Source of the DNA: Rhodoferax sp.
Lineage (GTDB): Bacteria; Pseudomonadota; Gammaproteobacteria; Burkholderiales; Burkholderiaceae_C
Direction of reading: 5' to 3'
Assembly (NCBI GenBank): GCA_029866205.1
Contig: JARWZT010000005.1
Coordinates: 1-59,877 of the forward strand
Length of the DNA stretch: 59,877 nt
Shown here piece after piece: positions 30,122 to 38,325 of this stretch. Every line of letters starts with the position of its first letter. The stretch's first letter is position 1. The translations under genes and the position numbers were made by a program. The notes beneath the pieces were generated by a model. It searched no databases, was not told the origin of the DNA, and worked only from the letters and a program-made list of their open reading frames with translations.

Positions 30122-30312
30122 CCTTGCGCGCGCAAAGACCGTAAAACCATTTCCCTAGAAGACGTGGAGCGTGAACTTGGCCTGGCAGATTGAGTTCGAC
30201 CCAGACGCGCTCAAAGACCTGCGCCAGCTTGATAAGCCCATCCAGATTCGACTCGTCGGCTTTTTGCGTGCGCGTGTTGCGCATTGGCAACGGGCGCGAC
30301 GCGTACCGCTAA
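30122..30312 (+). pseudogene. Remnant relBE operon: RelB tail plus internally deleted RelE
   Basis: Bases 30131-30193 in one frame read RKDRKTISLEDVERELGLAD followed by TGA, the C-terminal end of a RelB antitoxin with no N-terminus left. Overlapping it, GTG 30171 opens a RelE N-terminus (NLAWQIEFDPDALKDLRQLD, then KPIQIRLVGFLRARV). After about 38 codons, the +1 frame reads VRVLRIGNGRDAYR followed by TAA at 30310-30312, which fits the RelE C-terminus (...VLRIGHRREVYR). The middle of RelE, about 40 residues, is gone and the join is out of frame. Both genes are therefore dead. The uninterrupted 156-codon frame beyond is antisense to the next gene and not real. Confidence 0.82.
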
Positions 30313-30315
30313 ACC

Positions 30316-31194
30316 CTAAGCAGCGCCCGCAATCGCTTCCACCGCCAGGCACAAGTCGGCCCAGGCCTTGCCCTTGTCGGCGCTGTTGCGCAGCAGGGCT
30401 TTGGGCGCATAAGTTACCACCACCGGGATGCCCTGGTAGCGATAAACCGTGCCCCGTTGCTTGCCCAGCGGCAGGGCCAGCGCGTCGGGGTGTTCGGCCA
30501 GCAGCAGCTGGGTGGCAAAACGGCCCATGGCCAGAATCACTTTGGGCTGGGCGAGTGCGATCTGGCGCTGCAAATAGGCCGCACATTGGACCAGTTCGGC
30601 GGGCTGCGGATTGCGGCCGTTGGGCGGGCGGCAGGCGGTGACGTTGGCCAGCAAGGCGCCGGCTTGGTCTGGCGCGAGCGGCTGATCGGCGCTGATGCGT
30701 GCGGCACCCACGGCCTTGAGCATGTTGTCCAGCAGCACGCCCGCGTCTGCGGGAAAGGCGTGGCCCGCGGCGTCTTCGTCTTCGTCGGGCGGATCGCCCA
30801 CCACCATCCACTGGGCGGTTTGGCCATCGGCCAGGCGGGAAAGCGTGCTCTGGGTGCGCCCGGCGCACAGGCCACAGGCCTGGCACTGCGCAGCGGTTTG
30901 CTGCAGCGCTGCCCAGCCCAGGATGTGGATCTGACCCAGGTCGTTGGCCGCACCGGCGCTTTTCAAAGCCGCTACGGCGGGAGAGGCGCTGGCAGCCAGG
31001 GATGCCAGATTGCGGGTGGTGGCCGTGGTGGCGGTGGCATTTGGGCGGACGCTTGGTGGCGTACTGGCCGGGCTTGCTTCAGCGGCGGTTTCGGCGGTAG
31101 TCGCCTGAACGCCAAAGTCGGTACCGGGCAGCCAGACGTGCACGCCCATTTCCAAAAGCATGGCGCGCTGGCGGGTATCGAGTTGCAAAGGCAT
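30316..31194 (-). CDS. Uracil-DNA glycosylase, family 4 (iron-sulfur type)
   Basis: A 292-aa protein. The first about 100 residues are low-complexity Ala/Thr/Pro. The rest is a family-4/5 UDG fold with the four cluster cysteines: CQACGLC (two of them), then CRPPNGRNP and, 15 residues on, CAAYLQRQI. The active-site region is VVGDPPDEDEDAAGHAF, in the place of the GEAPGxxEDxxGxPF motif. Here GDPP replaces GEAPG, a common variant in betaproteobacteria. It is downstream of tsaB and rimI, a conserved trio. The cell also carries family-1 ung, so the two are partly redundant. Confidence 0.88.
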   Translation of the reverse strand: MPLQLDTRQRAMLLEMGVHVWLPGTDFGVQATTAETAAEASPASTPPSVRPNATATTATTRNLASLAASASPAVAALKSAGAANDLGQIHILGWAALQQTAAQCQACGLCAGRTQSTLSRLADGQTAQWMVVGDPPDEDEDAAGHAFPADAGVLLDNMLKAVGAARISADQPLAPDQAGALLANVTACRPPNGRNPQPAELVQCAAYLQRQIALAQPKVILAMGRFATQLLLAEHPDALALPLGKQRGTVYRYQGIPVVVTYAPKALLRNSADKGKAWADLCLAVEAIAGAA

Positions 31195-31201
31195 GGCCTG
31201 A

Positions 31202-31678
31202 TTATGCGAGGCGCAGGTTCATGACCAAGGCGTCTTCGCGCTGGCCGCGTCCGGCAGCGTAGTAGTTTTTGCGCTGCCCCACCTGCCGAAATCCATGGCG
31301 CTCGTACACCTGGCGCGCACGGGTGTTGCCCACACGCACCTCCAGCCACAGGGTTTCGGCGTTTTGGCCACGGGCCCAGAGGTCCAGCGCATCTAGCATC
31401 AGGTGCGCCCAGCCCTGGCCTTGGTAGTCTGGCGCCACGGTAATGTTGAGCAAATGCACTTCGTCCACGCCTTTCATGGCCACGAAATATCCAAGGATGG
31501 TGCTGTCGGCCATCAGGATTTGTGACTGGTAGCCGCTGTGCAAAACGTCATTGAAGTTGGCGCGGTTCCAGGGGTGGGCGTAGGCGCGGTTTTCTACTTC
31601 CAGCACGGCGTTCAGACGGTCAGGGCCCAGCGGCTCGAAGCGCACCTCGGCGCGGTCGCTGGGCAGTGCCTTAGGCAT
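31202..31678 (-). CDS. rimI: Ribosomal protein S18-alanine N-acetyltransferase
   Basis: A 158-aa GNAT-fold acetyltransferase starting at ATG 31678 (MPKALPSDRAEVRFEPLGP). The acetyl-CoA binding motif is VAPDYQGQGWAHLMLDAL; the C-terminal motif is RVGNTRARQVYERHGFRQVGQRKNYY, the classic RimI ending. It overlaps the end of tsaB by eight bases on the same strand, the normal tsaB-rimI coupling. Substrate assignment to S18 comes from family knowledge. Confidence 0.92.
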   Translation of the reverse strand: MPKALPSDRAEVRFEPLGPDRLNAVLEVENRAYAHPWNRANFNDVLHSGYQSQILMADSTILGYFVAMKGVDEVHLLNITVAPDYQGQGWAHLMLDALDLWARGQNAETLWLEVRVGNTRARQVYERHGFRQVGQRKNYYAAGRGQREDALVMNLRLA

Positions 31679-32444
31679 GGGCACCGGGGCTGGCGTTGTG
31701 GGCCAGAAGCTGTTCTTTTTGGGCTTTTTCTGCGGCGCGCTCAAGCGTAGTTTTTGCCACCTTGTCGCGCACATAAAGCGGTAGCGCCTGGCTGGCTGGC
31801 ACCGCCTGGCCCGCAGCCAGCAATGCCGGGGCGAGTTGCAGCATGGCCGCCGCCGTGGGCAAGGCATCGACGCAGGGCAGCGCCTCCGGCAAGTGCAAGC
31901 GCTCGGCGTAGACGCCAAAGACGTTACCAGCCCACGCGTGCCATCCTTGGGCGGGCGGCGCCAGCGCCCAGTGCGCCAGATCTTCAGGTGCCACCAAACA
32001 AGGCGCTTGAAGCGTGGCCCATACCGTGCCGTCAAAGCGATAGGTGGCGGCATACACCTCGTCCATGCGGGCGTCGAGCAAGGCGGTAATCTGACCCTCG
32101 TGGGCGTGGGGCGCCGCGTCCGCGCGGGCGGCCTGCGCCAGCGCCAGCAAGGACGGCACCGGCAACACCGGCACATCTGCGCCATATGCCAGACCCTGCG
32201 CCACCGAGCAGGCCGTGCGCAAGCCAGTAAATGAACCCGGTCCGCTGCCAAAACAAATGGCGTCGAGTTCGGCCAGCCCTACATCGGCCTGGCGCAGCAA
32301 GTCCATCACACCGCCGATCAGGCTGCTCGATGCTTGCGCGCCGCCGGGGCCGCTGCTTTGCCAGAGGCGTGTTGCTCCATCTAGGCTGCGCGACACGGCG
32401 ATCGAAAGGGCATCGGTGCTGGTGTCAAAGGCAAGCAGTTTCAC
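31671..32444 (-). CDS. tsaB: tRNA t6A biosynthesis protein TsaB
   Basis: TsaB partners TsaD in making threonylcarbamoyladenosine-37 of ANN-decoding tRNAs. The 257-aa protein starts at GTG 32444 (then KLLAFDTSTDALSIAV). It has the ASKHA-fold N-lobe and the conserved segment CFGSGPGSFTGLRTACSVAQGLAYG. The start overlaps the stop of the upstream EamA gene by four bases (GTGA), and the end overlaps rimI, so the three are co-translated. The longer open frame upstream is in the EamA gene and was discarded. Confidence 0.95.
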   Translation of the reverse strand: MKLLAFDTSTDALSIAVSRSLDGATRLWQSSGPGGAQASSSLIGGVMDLLRQADVGLAELDAICFGSGPGSFTGLRTACSVAQGLAYGADVPVLPVPSLLALAQAARADAAPHAHEGQITALLDARMDEVYAATYRFDGTVWATLQAPCLVAPEDLAHWALAPPAQGWHAWAGNVFGVYAERLHLPEALPCVDALPTAAAMLQLAPALLAAGQAVPASQALPLYVRDKVAKTTLERAAEKAQKEQLLAHNASPGAHA

Positions 32445-33445
32445 AGGGCACCTTTCGACGCAGGGGCCGCCACCTTGCGCACGCCAAACACAATGCCTGC
32501 GCTGACCAGCGTCAGACCGGCAAGCACGTTCCAAGGCAATGGCTCGCCCAAGACCAGCGCCGCCGACACGGCCGACAAGCCAGGCACAACAGCCGTGATC
32601 ATGGTGGAGCGGACCGGGCCAAAGTGCTGGATCATCTTGGTAAAGCCAATGCCCGACACCACCACTGAGCCCACACCCTGAAACCCCATCTGAAACAGCA
32701 CTTCGCGCCAGGGCGCCGCAAAGACGTGGCCTGACACCCACCCCCCCAAAACCAGCACGGTATACACCGGCACGTACACCACAAATGCCATGGCGGTCAC
32801 GGCAATCGTGGCCCGCACCGCGTCGAGGGCATAACGTCGCACCAGCACGCTGTACACCGACCACGCCATGGCGGCACAAATAAACAAGAGGTCGCCGCGC
32901 CAGACGCCGCTGCCATCAAAGGCGTGCAACAGACTGGCGCCCCCCACCAGCACGTCGCCGCCCACAATCAGCGCCAGCCCCAGTGCGCGCACCCAACTGA
33001 TGCGGTCGCCCAACAACAGCAGCGCAAGTAGCGTGGTCCACAAGGGCAGGCTGCCGGGCAGCAACACCGATGCGTGCGCCGCCGGGGCAAACACAAACCC
33101 GCTGTAGGCCAACATGGCATACAGCAAGCCGCCAAAAATACCGACCCGCGCCGTGATCGGAAGCGACAGTGGCGACAAACCACCTAAAGACCCGGCATCC
33201 TGCCCGGCCAGCCGCGCGCGACGCGACAGCCACCAACCCCAGGGCAACAAGACCAGACCGGCACCCCATAAGCGGGCGTAAACAATGTCAAAAGGGCTGA
33301 GCGATCCGCCACGCGTCGGGTCGGCCGAAGCACGGGCAATCACGATGAAGGAGGTCCAAATCGCCACCGTCACCACTGCGGCCAGCAGACCCACGGCACG
33401 GGGCGAGAGGCGGCCTACGGGCGCGGTGGGGGCAGAAGACGTCAT
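32441..33445 (-). CDS. EamA-family (DMT) transporter
   Basis: A 334-aa inner-membrane protein with ten predicted helices in two EamA repeats. It starts at ATG 33445 (MTSSAPTAPVGRLSPRAVG). The LPLWTTLLALLLLGDRISWVRALG and VLGEPLPWNVLAGLTLVSAGI segments are the two halves' typical ends. EamA proteins export metabolites such as amino acids; the substrate here is unknown. It overlaps tsaB by four bases and is divergent from dacB across about 70 bases. Confidence 0.88.
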   Translation of the reverse strand: MTSSAPTAPVGRLSPRAVGLLAAVVTVAIWTSFIVIARASADPTRGGSLSPFDIVYARLWGAGLVLLPWGWWLSRRARLAGQDAGSLGGLSPLSLPITARVGIFGGLLYAMLAYSGFVFAPAAHASVLLPGSLPLWTTLLALLLLGDRISWVRALGLALIVGGDVLVGGASLLHAFDGSGVWRGDLLFICAAMAWSVYSVLVRRYALDAVRATIAVTAMAFVVYVPVYTVLVLGGWVSGHVFAAPWREVLFQMGFQGVGSVVVSGIGFTKMIQHFGPVRSTMITAVVPGLSAVSAALVLGEPLPWNVLAGLTLVSAGIVFGVRKVAAPASKGAL

Positions 33446-33514
33446 GGCACGATTATCGGGGCAGGCTCCGCAAGGCAGTGCGCCCATGGACCGGCGGCAC
33501 CGATAATCGAGCGC

Positions 33515-34936
33515 ATGTTTTTACGCTGGCTGGTGATTTGTGCAATGTGCTGCGGCGCTCTGGGGGCGTGGGCGCAAATTCCAGTCGCGGTAGACGCCGA
33601 ACTGGCGCGCGCCAAAGTACCACGCGATGCCGTTGCGCTGCTGGTGCTGGACGCCCAAAACCCGACCGCCACGCCGCGCCTGAACCACCGGGCGGGTGTG
33701 CCCATGCAGTCCGCCTCGGTGATCAAGCTGGCGACCACCTTTGCCGCGCTGGAGTTGCTGGGACCCACCTTTACCTGGAGCACGCCCGTGTACGTGGACG
33801 GCACCGTGCGCGCGGGTGTGCTGCGTGGCAATGTATACATCCAAGGCCAAGGCGACCCCAAACTGGTGCTGGAACGTCTGTGGCTGCTGCTGCACCGCCT
33901 GCAGGGCTTTGGCATCCACAGCATTCAGGGCGACATCGTGCTCGACCGCGCTGCGTTTGCAGTCGATGCAGGCGACCCGGGTGCCTTTGACGGCGAACCC
34001 CTTCGCCCCTACAACGCCAGCCCAGACGCACTCTTGATCAATTACAAATCGGTGCTGATTGGATTTACGCCAGACCCGCAGCGCGCGGTGGCCCATGTGC
34101 AGCTTGACCCGCCGCTGTGGGGCGTGCAAACCCAGGACACCGTGCCGCTGATCAGCGGCTCCTGCGGCGACTACCGGGGCGCGCTCAAGGCCACGCTGAC
34201 CGACCCGACGCGCATCCGATTTGCTGGTGCTTACCCGGCGGACTGTGGCGAAAAAGTGTGGCCCGTAGCCTACGCGGACCCGGCCAGTTATGCGCCGCGC
34301 GCTGTGCAGGGCCTGTGGCTCAGCATGGGTGGCCAACTCAGCGGCGAAGTGCGGTATGGCCAAGTGCCCGCCGCGCTGGTGGCAGGGGCGCCGACGCTCG
34401 AACTTCGCTCGCCGCCTTTGGCCGAGATCGTTCGGGACATCAACAAGTTCAGCAACAACGTGATGGCACAGCAGCTGTTTTTGACATTGGGGCGGGAAAG
34501 CGCCGGAACGCCGGCTTCGCTGGGCACCGCGCGTACGGTAATGGAGCGTTGGTGGCAGTCGCGCGTCAGCACCACCGAACCCTTGCAGCTTGACAATGGC
34601 TCGGGCCTGTCGCGCCAGGAGTTCATTAGCGCACGCGCGCTGGGCCAACTGCTGCAAACCGCCTACCGCTCACCTCTGATGCCGGAGCTGATGGCCTCAT
34701 TGCCCATCAGCGGCGTGGACGGCACGCTCAAACGCGCCAAAGTAGCCAACCCCGGCAGCGCACACCTGAAAACAGGCAGCCTGAACGGCGTGAGCGCCAT
34801 TGCCGGCTATGTCCATGGCAGCAGTGGCAAGCGCTATGTGCTGGTTGCCCTGGCCAACCACCCCAACGCCCACGCCGCCCGCGCCGCATTTGACGCACTG
34901 GTGGACTGGGCCGCCCAAGATACCGAAGGAAATTAA
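33515..34936 (+). CDS. dacB: D-alanyl-D-alanine carboxypeptidase/endopeptidase (PBP4)
   Basis: A class C low-molecular-weight penicillin-binding protein that trims or cleaves peptidoglycan cross-links in the periplasm. The 473-aa protein has a signal peptide (residues 1-20, ending ALGAWA). The SxxK nucleophile motif is SVIK (S68-K71), SxN is SNN in INKFSNNVMAQQ, and KTG is in HLKTGSLNG. A PBP4-type insertion domain lies between SxxK and SxN. The stop overlaps the SemiSWEET start by one base (TAATG). Confidence 0.95.
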   Translation: MFLRWLVICAMCCGALGAWAQIPVAVDAELARAKVPRDAVALLVLDAQNPTATPRLNHRAGVPMQSASVIKLATTFAALELLGPTFTWSTPVYVDGTVRAGVLRGNVYIQGQGDPKLVLERLWLLLHRLQGFGIHSIQGDIVLDRAAFAVDAGDPGAFDGEPLRPYNASPDALLINYKSVLIGFTPDPQRAVAHVQLDPPLWGVQTQDTVPLISGSCGDYRGALKATLTDPTRIRFAGAYPADCGEKVWPVAYADPASYAPRAVQGLWLSMGGQLSGEVRYGQVPAALVAGAPTLELRSPPLAEIVRDINKFSNNVMAQQLFLTLGRESAGTPASLGTARTVMERWWQSRVSTTEPLQLDNGSGLSRQEFISARALGQLLQTAYRSPLMPELMASLPISGVDGTLKRAKVANPGSAHLKTGSLNGVSAIAGYVHGSSGKRYVLVALANHPNAHAARAAFDALVDWAAQDTEGN

Positions 34937-35190
34937 TGCCAATTGCCGACTGGATAGGCACGATCGCCGCCACCCTGACCACCGCCAGCTTTGTGCCCCA
35001 GGTGCTGCACACACTGCGCACCAAAGACGTGAGCGGCATCTCGCTGGGCATGTACAGCGCCTTCACCCTGGGCATCTGCCTGTGGCTGGTCTACGGCCTG
35101 CTCTTGGACGCCTGGCCCATCGTGATTGCCAACGCGATTACAGAGGCGCTGGCGATCTGCATTTTGGTGATGAAGCTTCGGTACCGCTGA
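34936..35190 (+). CDS. SemiSWEET-family small sugar transporter
   Basis: An 84-aa protein with three predicted helices, the SemiSWEET/MtN3 half-transporter unit that dimerises to move sugars. The proline hinge lies in TASFVPQVLHTLRTKDVSGIS. The VSGISLGMYSAFTLGICLWL segment carries the family-typical S-x-G hinge. The ATG overlaps the dacB stop codon (TAATG), implying translational coupling to a peptidoglycan enzyme. The natural cargo is unknown. Confidence 0.9.
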   Translation: MPIADWIGTIAATLTTASFVPQVLHTLRTKDVSGISLGMYSAFTLGICLWLVYGLLLDAWPIVIANAITEALAICILVMKLRYR

Positions 35191-35241
35191 GTCCAAACTG
35201 CTGGGATGCTCCGACTCCGGGTCATCGTTTGAATTTCTAGC

Positions 35242-35280
35242 GAAAAAAAGCCTGCCCTTAAAGGGGCAGGCTACTTTCTT
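35242..35280 (-). terminator. Rho-independent terminator (serves the lipase gene)
   Basis: AGCCTGCCC (35249-35257) pairs with GGGCAGGCT (35264-35272) around a short AT loop. On the minus strand the stem is followed by a run of T (complement of A 35243-35249), so it ends the leftward lipase transcript at 35305. On the plus strand the tail is ACTTTCTT, so it may also work weakly for dacB-SemiSWEET. Confidence 0.8.
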
Positions 35281-35304
35281 GACTGTGAGTCTTTAGTTCA
35301 AAGA

Positions 35305-37131
35305 CTATTTGACGCTGGCGCTATCAAACAACACTTTTGCCTGTGCATGACAGAACGGTGGCTCATAAGTGCCGTGATAGCTGCCGTAATAATCGGCAAA
35401 CGCCTGAGACGTAGGGTCACTCGGCGCTGCACCGTTGACGCCATAAGCTGCCCTGACATAGGGGTCGACATCAACCGTTGTTACGTTGGTGAGGTTTCGA
35501 CTATCAAAGTCGGCCTTCATTGGCGCTTGGTGTAACGCGGGAGGTACGGTAGGGTCGCCGGCGCCGCCACACAACAGCAACTTGGACTTAGGATTCCAGC
35601 CCAGCAAATCGTTCTTTTTGCCAGCCACGAGCAAGCCAGAACTTTCGCTTTGCCGTGATGCGGTGATGTAGTCAAGATTGAACATGGCGTCGCGCGCTTC
35701 GGTGGGAGAGGGGCCGTAAGGCAACTTGCCACTCGTGATCAATGTCGTGTAATTGAATTCTGCGCTGGGCAAAAGATTCTCAATGTAGCCAGAATAAGGC
35801 GTCTTGAAAACCTCTGATGCATTCGTATAAACGGTGCCATAAACTTTTTGCCAGGCCGTCACCAAGTAGGGAACAAAGAACTGGTAGCCCGCAATCACGG
35901 CCTCAGATTTAAGGGAGCCAGACATGTTGTAGGGCCCCGCCAAATGCGCGCCTGCTATCACGTTGATTTCTGAAGCATGGTCGCGCTCGATGGCGCGGTG
36001 CGCAGCCATGGAGGAGTGGCCGCCTTGGGAATAACCGGTGAGCATGACCTTGCCGGACAAGGGGGCCCCGAGGCTCGTGGCAGCCCGGCGCGCTGCGCGG
36101 ATTGAGTCAATCACAGAACTCGCCTCAGAGTCAGCGTGCAGATAGGGGTGGTAGGGATACGTTGACTTGGCAAATCCCAAATAGTCGGTGGCTACCACCG
36201 CATAGCCTTGGGCAGCGTAGAACGCAGCCAGCAAAAAGGTCTCACCATCGGCGGGGTTTGCAAGGGTACGCAACTTCTGAACGTCGGTCCCTTTTGCATA
36301 AGCAACCAGCCCTGCCGCGGTGGTGCAGTTCGCTCCCGAAGGGAGCATCAGTACACCAGACGCGTTAGTGTTTTCCCCTTTAACGCCAATCGTTTGGTAG
36401 TTGAGCGGCACGACTTTCACGTCACACTTGGCGGCACCGGTCAATGTCTTCAAAGGTCCGGCATCAATGGCGGTTGTGGTGTAGGTGTAAATCACCGCAG
36501 CAGCGTCAATCAGTTTCCCCCTATCCAATGAAGCACCAAGGGCTCCAGTGGCGCCAAGTACTACCCCCCGTCGTAAATCATCAATCCCTCTGCCCTCAGT
36601 TGCCAATTTCGCGTTGAGGTTATCCAGCACTTTGTCGTCGGCATCACCGACCTTAAAGACCCCGGTCATGGGATCACCCGACTGGGCTGAGCCGGCAATC
36701 GCTGTTATTTCATCTTTGACATAGGCTTTAGCAGCAACTAAGCCGCCACTGATCGTGGCGGCGGTCGTGGCGTTAAAACCGGTGAACGCAGTCGCTGCGT
36801 CGGAGCCTAGCGCCTTGGTCACGACCAAGTCGGTGACAGGGGTCACGTTGACATAGCCCATGGTCTGCGCAAAGCTATGCAAAACCGTTGTGCCTTTGGT
36901 GACTTGCAATAAACAAGGAGCGACTTGACCATCGCTGAGTGTGAGTACAAAAGTACCATCCGCAGCTGTTGAGCCAGACGCTGAACCCGAAGCACACTTA
37001 GCCGTAATTGCGGCATTCCCCAGAGCGGCCCCCGTGGCGGCGAGGCCAGAAATGGTGGGTGCCGGCGTTCCCATACATCCAGCCAAAATGACGCCAAATA
37101 CCGCTGTCGCCAAGCGAAATAACTGTCTCAT
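35305..37131 (-). CDS. Secreted lipase/esterase-like lipoprotein
   Basis: A 608-aa protein with a lipoprotein signal: hydrophobic start then LAGC (lipobox, Cys near 19). Residues about 20-110 form a small Thr/Ser/Gly-rich beta domain resembling carboxypeptidase-regulatory-like folds. The C-terminal two thirds are an alpha/beta hydrolase with the nucleophile elbow GYSQGGHSSM and an upstream VATDYLGF segment, as in secretory lipases and tannase-like esterases. A late KLLLCGGAGDPTVPP is the acid region and H in SYHGTYE may be the catalytic His. Single gene flanked by intergenic sequence; base composition is lower in GC than neighbours. Confidence 0.8.
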   Translation of the reverse strand: MRQLFRLATAVFGVILAGCMGTPAPTISGLAATGAALGNAAITAKCASGSASGSTAADGTFVLTLSDGQVAPCLLQVTKGTTVLHSFAQTMGYVNVTPVTDLVVTKALGSDAATAFTGFNATTAATISGGLVAAKAYVKDEITAIAGSAQSGDPMTGVFKVGDADDKVLDNLNAKLATEGRGIDDLRRGVVLGATGALGASLDRGKLIDAAAVIYTYTTTAIDAGPLKTLTGAAKCDVKVVPLNYQTIGVKGENTNASGVLMLPSGANCTTAAGLVAYAKGTDVQKLRTLANPADGETFLLAAFYAAQGYAVVATDYLGFAKSTYPYHPYLHADSEASSVIDSIRAARRAATSLGAPLSGKVMLTGYSQGGHSSMAAHRAIERDHASEINVIAGAHLAGPYNMSGSLKSEAVIAGYQFFVPYLVTAWQKVYGTVYTNASEVFKTPYSGYIENLLPSAEFNYTTLITSGKLPYGPSPTEARDAMFNLDYITASRQSESSGLLVAGKKNDLLGWNPKSKLLLCGGAGDPTVPPALHQAPMKADFDSRNLTNVTTVDVDPYVRAAYGVNGAAPSDPTSQAFADYYGSYHGTYEPPFCHAQAKVLFDSASVK

Positions 37132-37244
37132 TGATAGTCTCCTATGCGATCACTAGAACAATTTATCTAACCGTGATCAGGCTACTCTCATTTTTTATCA
37201 GGCAACAGAGGGTAACTACTTGGTATCCGTCAACGCCAAAGGCT

Positions 37245-38057
37245 TTACGCCCCGCAACACTTCTTGAACTTTTTCCCGCTGCCGCACGCACACGGGTCGT
37301 TACGGCCAGGGCCTTCGACCTTGCGCAGGGTTTCCACCCGGGGGCCGATGCCGCGCCAGAGCTCAAACAAGTCGTAGACCGCCCACACCGCGTCGGCGAA
37401 GGCATCTACGCGGGCCTGGCTCATGCTGGGTGGCGCGTCGTCACTGAACGGAGAAACCTCAATCGGGCCAGTGTCGTCTTCGGTTAGCGCCACCATGGAT
37501 TCGAGCGCGGCATCAAGCCACTTGGCGGCCTCTTTGTCGCGTGGCGCAGCCCATTCTTCAGGCCAGTTTTCCACCGCGAACATAAATCCCAAAGCCCAGA
37601 CCTGGCCAAATGACGGGATGGCATCGTCGCCAATTTCAGCGCGTTCGGCCTCGGGCAGTGCGGCTATCGCACCGCGCACGTCTATCACCTCTGGCTGGTA
37701 GGCGGTTTCTTCGTCCAGCGATTTGGTTTCCGCTGCCAAGGCCGCTGCGATCTCGCTCCAGCGGGCGTTCCAGATTTCCATGAAGCGCGCGCGCTGGGCG
37801 GTGTGGGCAAAGCTACCCTCGTAGTCCACCGTCTCGTCAGCTGGCGTGCTGGCAGGCGCCACACCGAGCAAAAGCTCCAGGTACTCATCTGGAGCAATGG
37901 CGCGGCGGCAGCAAACCAATGCGGCCAACACGCCTTCACAGAACTCCCATTGCGGGGTTTCGTCGTTGCGGGTGCGCAGGTCGTCGAGGATGGCGTCGAT
38001 CTCGTCAAACATTTCGGCAGTGACGAGTTGGGGCGTGGGGGCGTGGGTTTGCGGCAT
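37245..38057 (-). CDS. UPF0149/YecA-family protein with C-terminal SEC-C zinc motif
   Basis: A 270-aa protein. The N-terminal two thirds are the helical UPF0149 domain (EGVLAALVCCRRAI, LGFMFAVENWPEEWAA). The last 25 residues are a SEC-C motif, GRNDPCACGSGKKFKKCCG, with the Cys-x-Cys-x8-Cys-Cys pattern that binds zinc, as at the end of SecA. Some YecA-like proteins bind SecA-dependent substrates or ribosomes. Here the function is not known. It is a single gene between the lipase and the tRNA-Arg. Confidence 0.87.
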   Translation of the reverse strand: MPQTHAPTPQLVTAEMFDEIDAILDDLRTRNDETPQWEFCEGVLAALVCCRRAIAPDEYLELLLGVAPASTPADETVDYEGSFAHTAQRARFMEIWNARWSEIAAALAAETKSLDEETAYQPEVIDVRGAIAALPEAERAEIGDDAIPSFGQVWALGFMFAVENWPEEWAAPRDKEAAKWLDAALESMVALTEDDTGPIEVSPFSDDAPPSMSQARVDAFADAVWAVYDLFELWRGIGPRVETLRKVEGPGRNDPCACGSGKKFKKCCGA

Positions 38058-38158
38058 AACTTGAAAATAGTGGGTGGGTCAACAGCGCGACAGGTGTCGA
38101 CTAAGAGCTGCGATGTGCAATGCAGGAAATCACATCGCGTCTGCATTTACCCCAGAGG

Positions 38159-38234
38159 TGGTGCGGCTGGCGGGGATCGAACCCACGACCCTTGGCTTCG
38201 GAGGCCAATACTCTATCCACTGAGCTACAGCCGC
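38159..38234 (-). tRNA. tRNA-Arg (anticodon CCG)
   Basis: On the minus strand the acceptor stem GCGGCTG pairs with CAGCCGC, and CCA is encoded at 38159-38161. The anticodon stem TTGGC/GCCAA encloses CTCCGAA, giving anticodon CCG (Arg, CGG codons). The T-arm contains GGTTCGATCC. Isolated single tRNA between a YecA-like gene and a cytochrome c gene. Confidence 0.96.
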
Positions 38235-38279
38235 ACATGAGAGCCCCGGATTGTAGGGGGTTTCCTGCAGACGGACCGT

Positions 38280-38285
38280 TATAAT
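38280..38285 (+). promoter_or_regulatory. Consensus -10 element of the cytochrome c gene
   Basis: TATAAT lies 40 bases upstream of the ATG at 38326. There is no good -35 at 17 bases; the GC-rich upstream stretch contains the tRNA-Arg start on the other strand. A perfect hexamer at this distance makes a promoter likely. Confidence 0.45.
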
Positions 38286-38325
38286 CGCGCGTTGATTTAA
38301 CAGCCCCGAACCATCCGAGGACACC

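Noticed and set aside
30171..30641. Open frame of 156 codons that begins with a RelE-like segment
   Set aside because: Only the first about 38 codons resemble RelE; the rest is antisense to the uracil-DNA glycosylase gene. It is the out-of-frame product of the deletion described for relBE.
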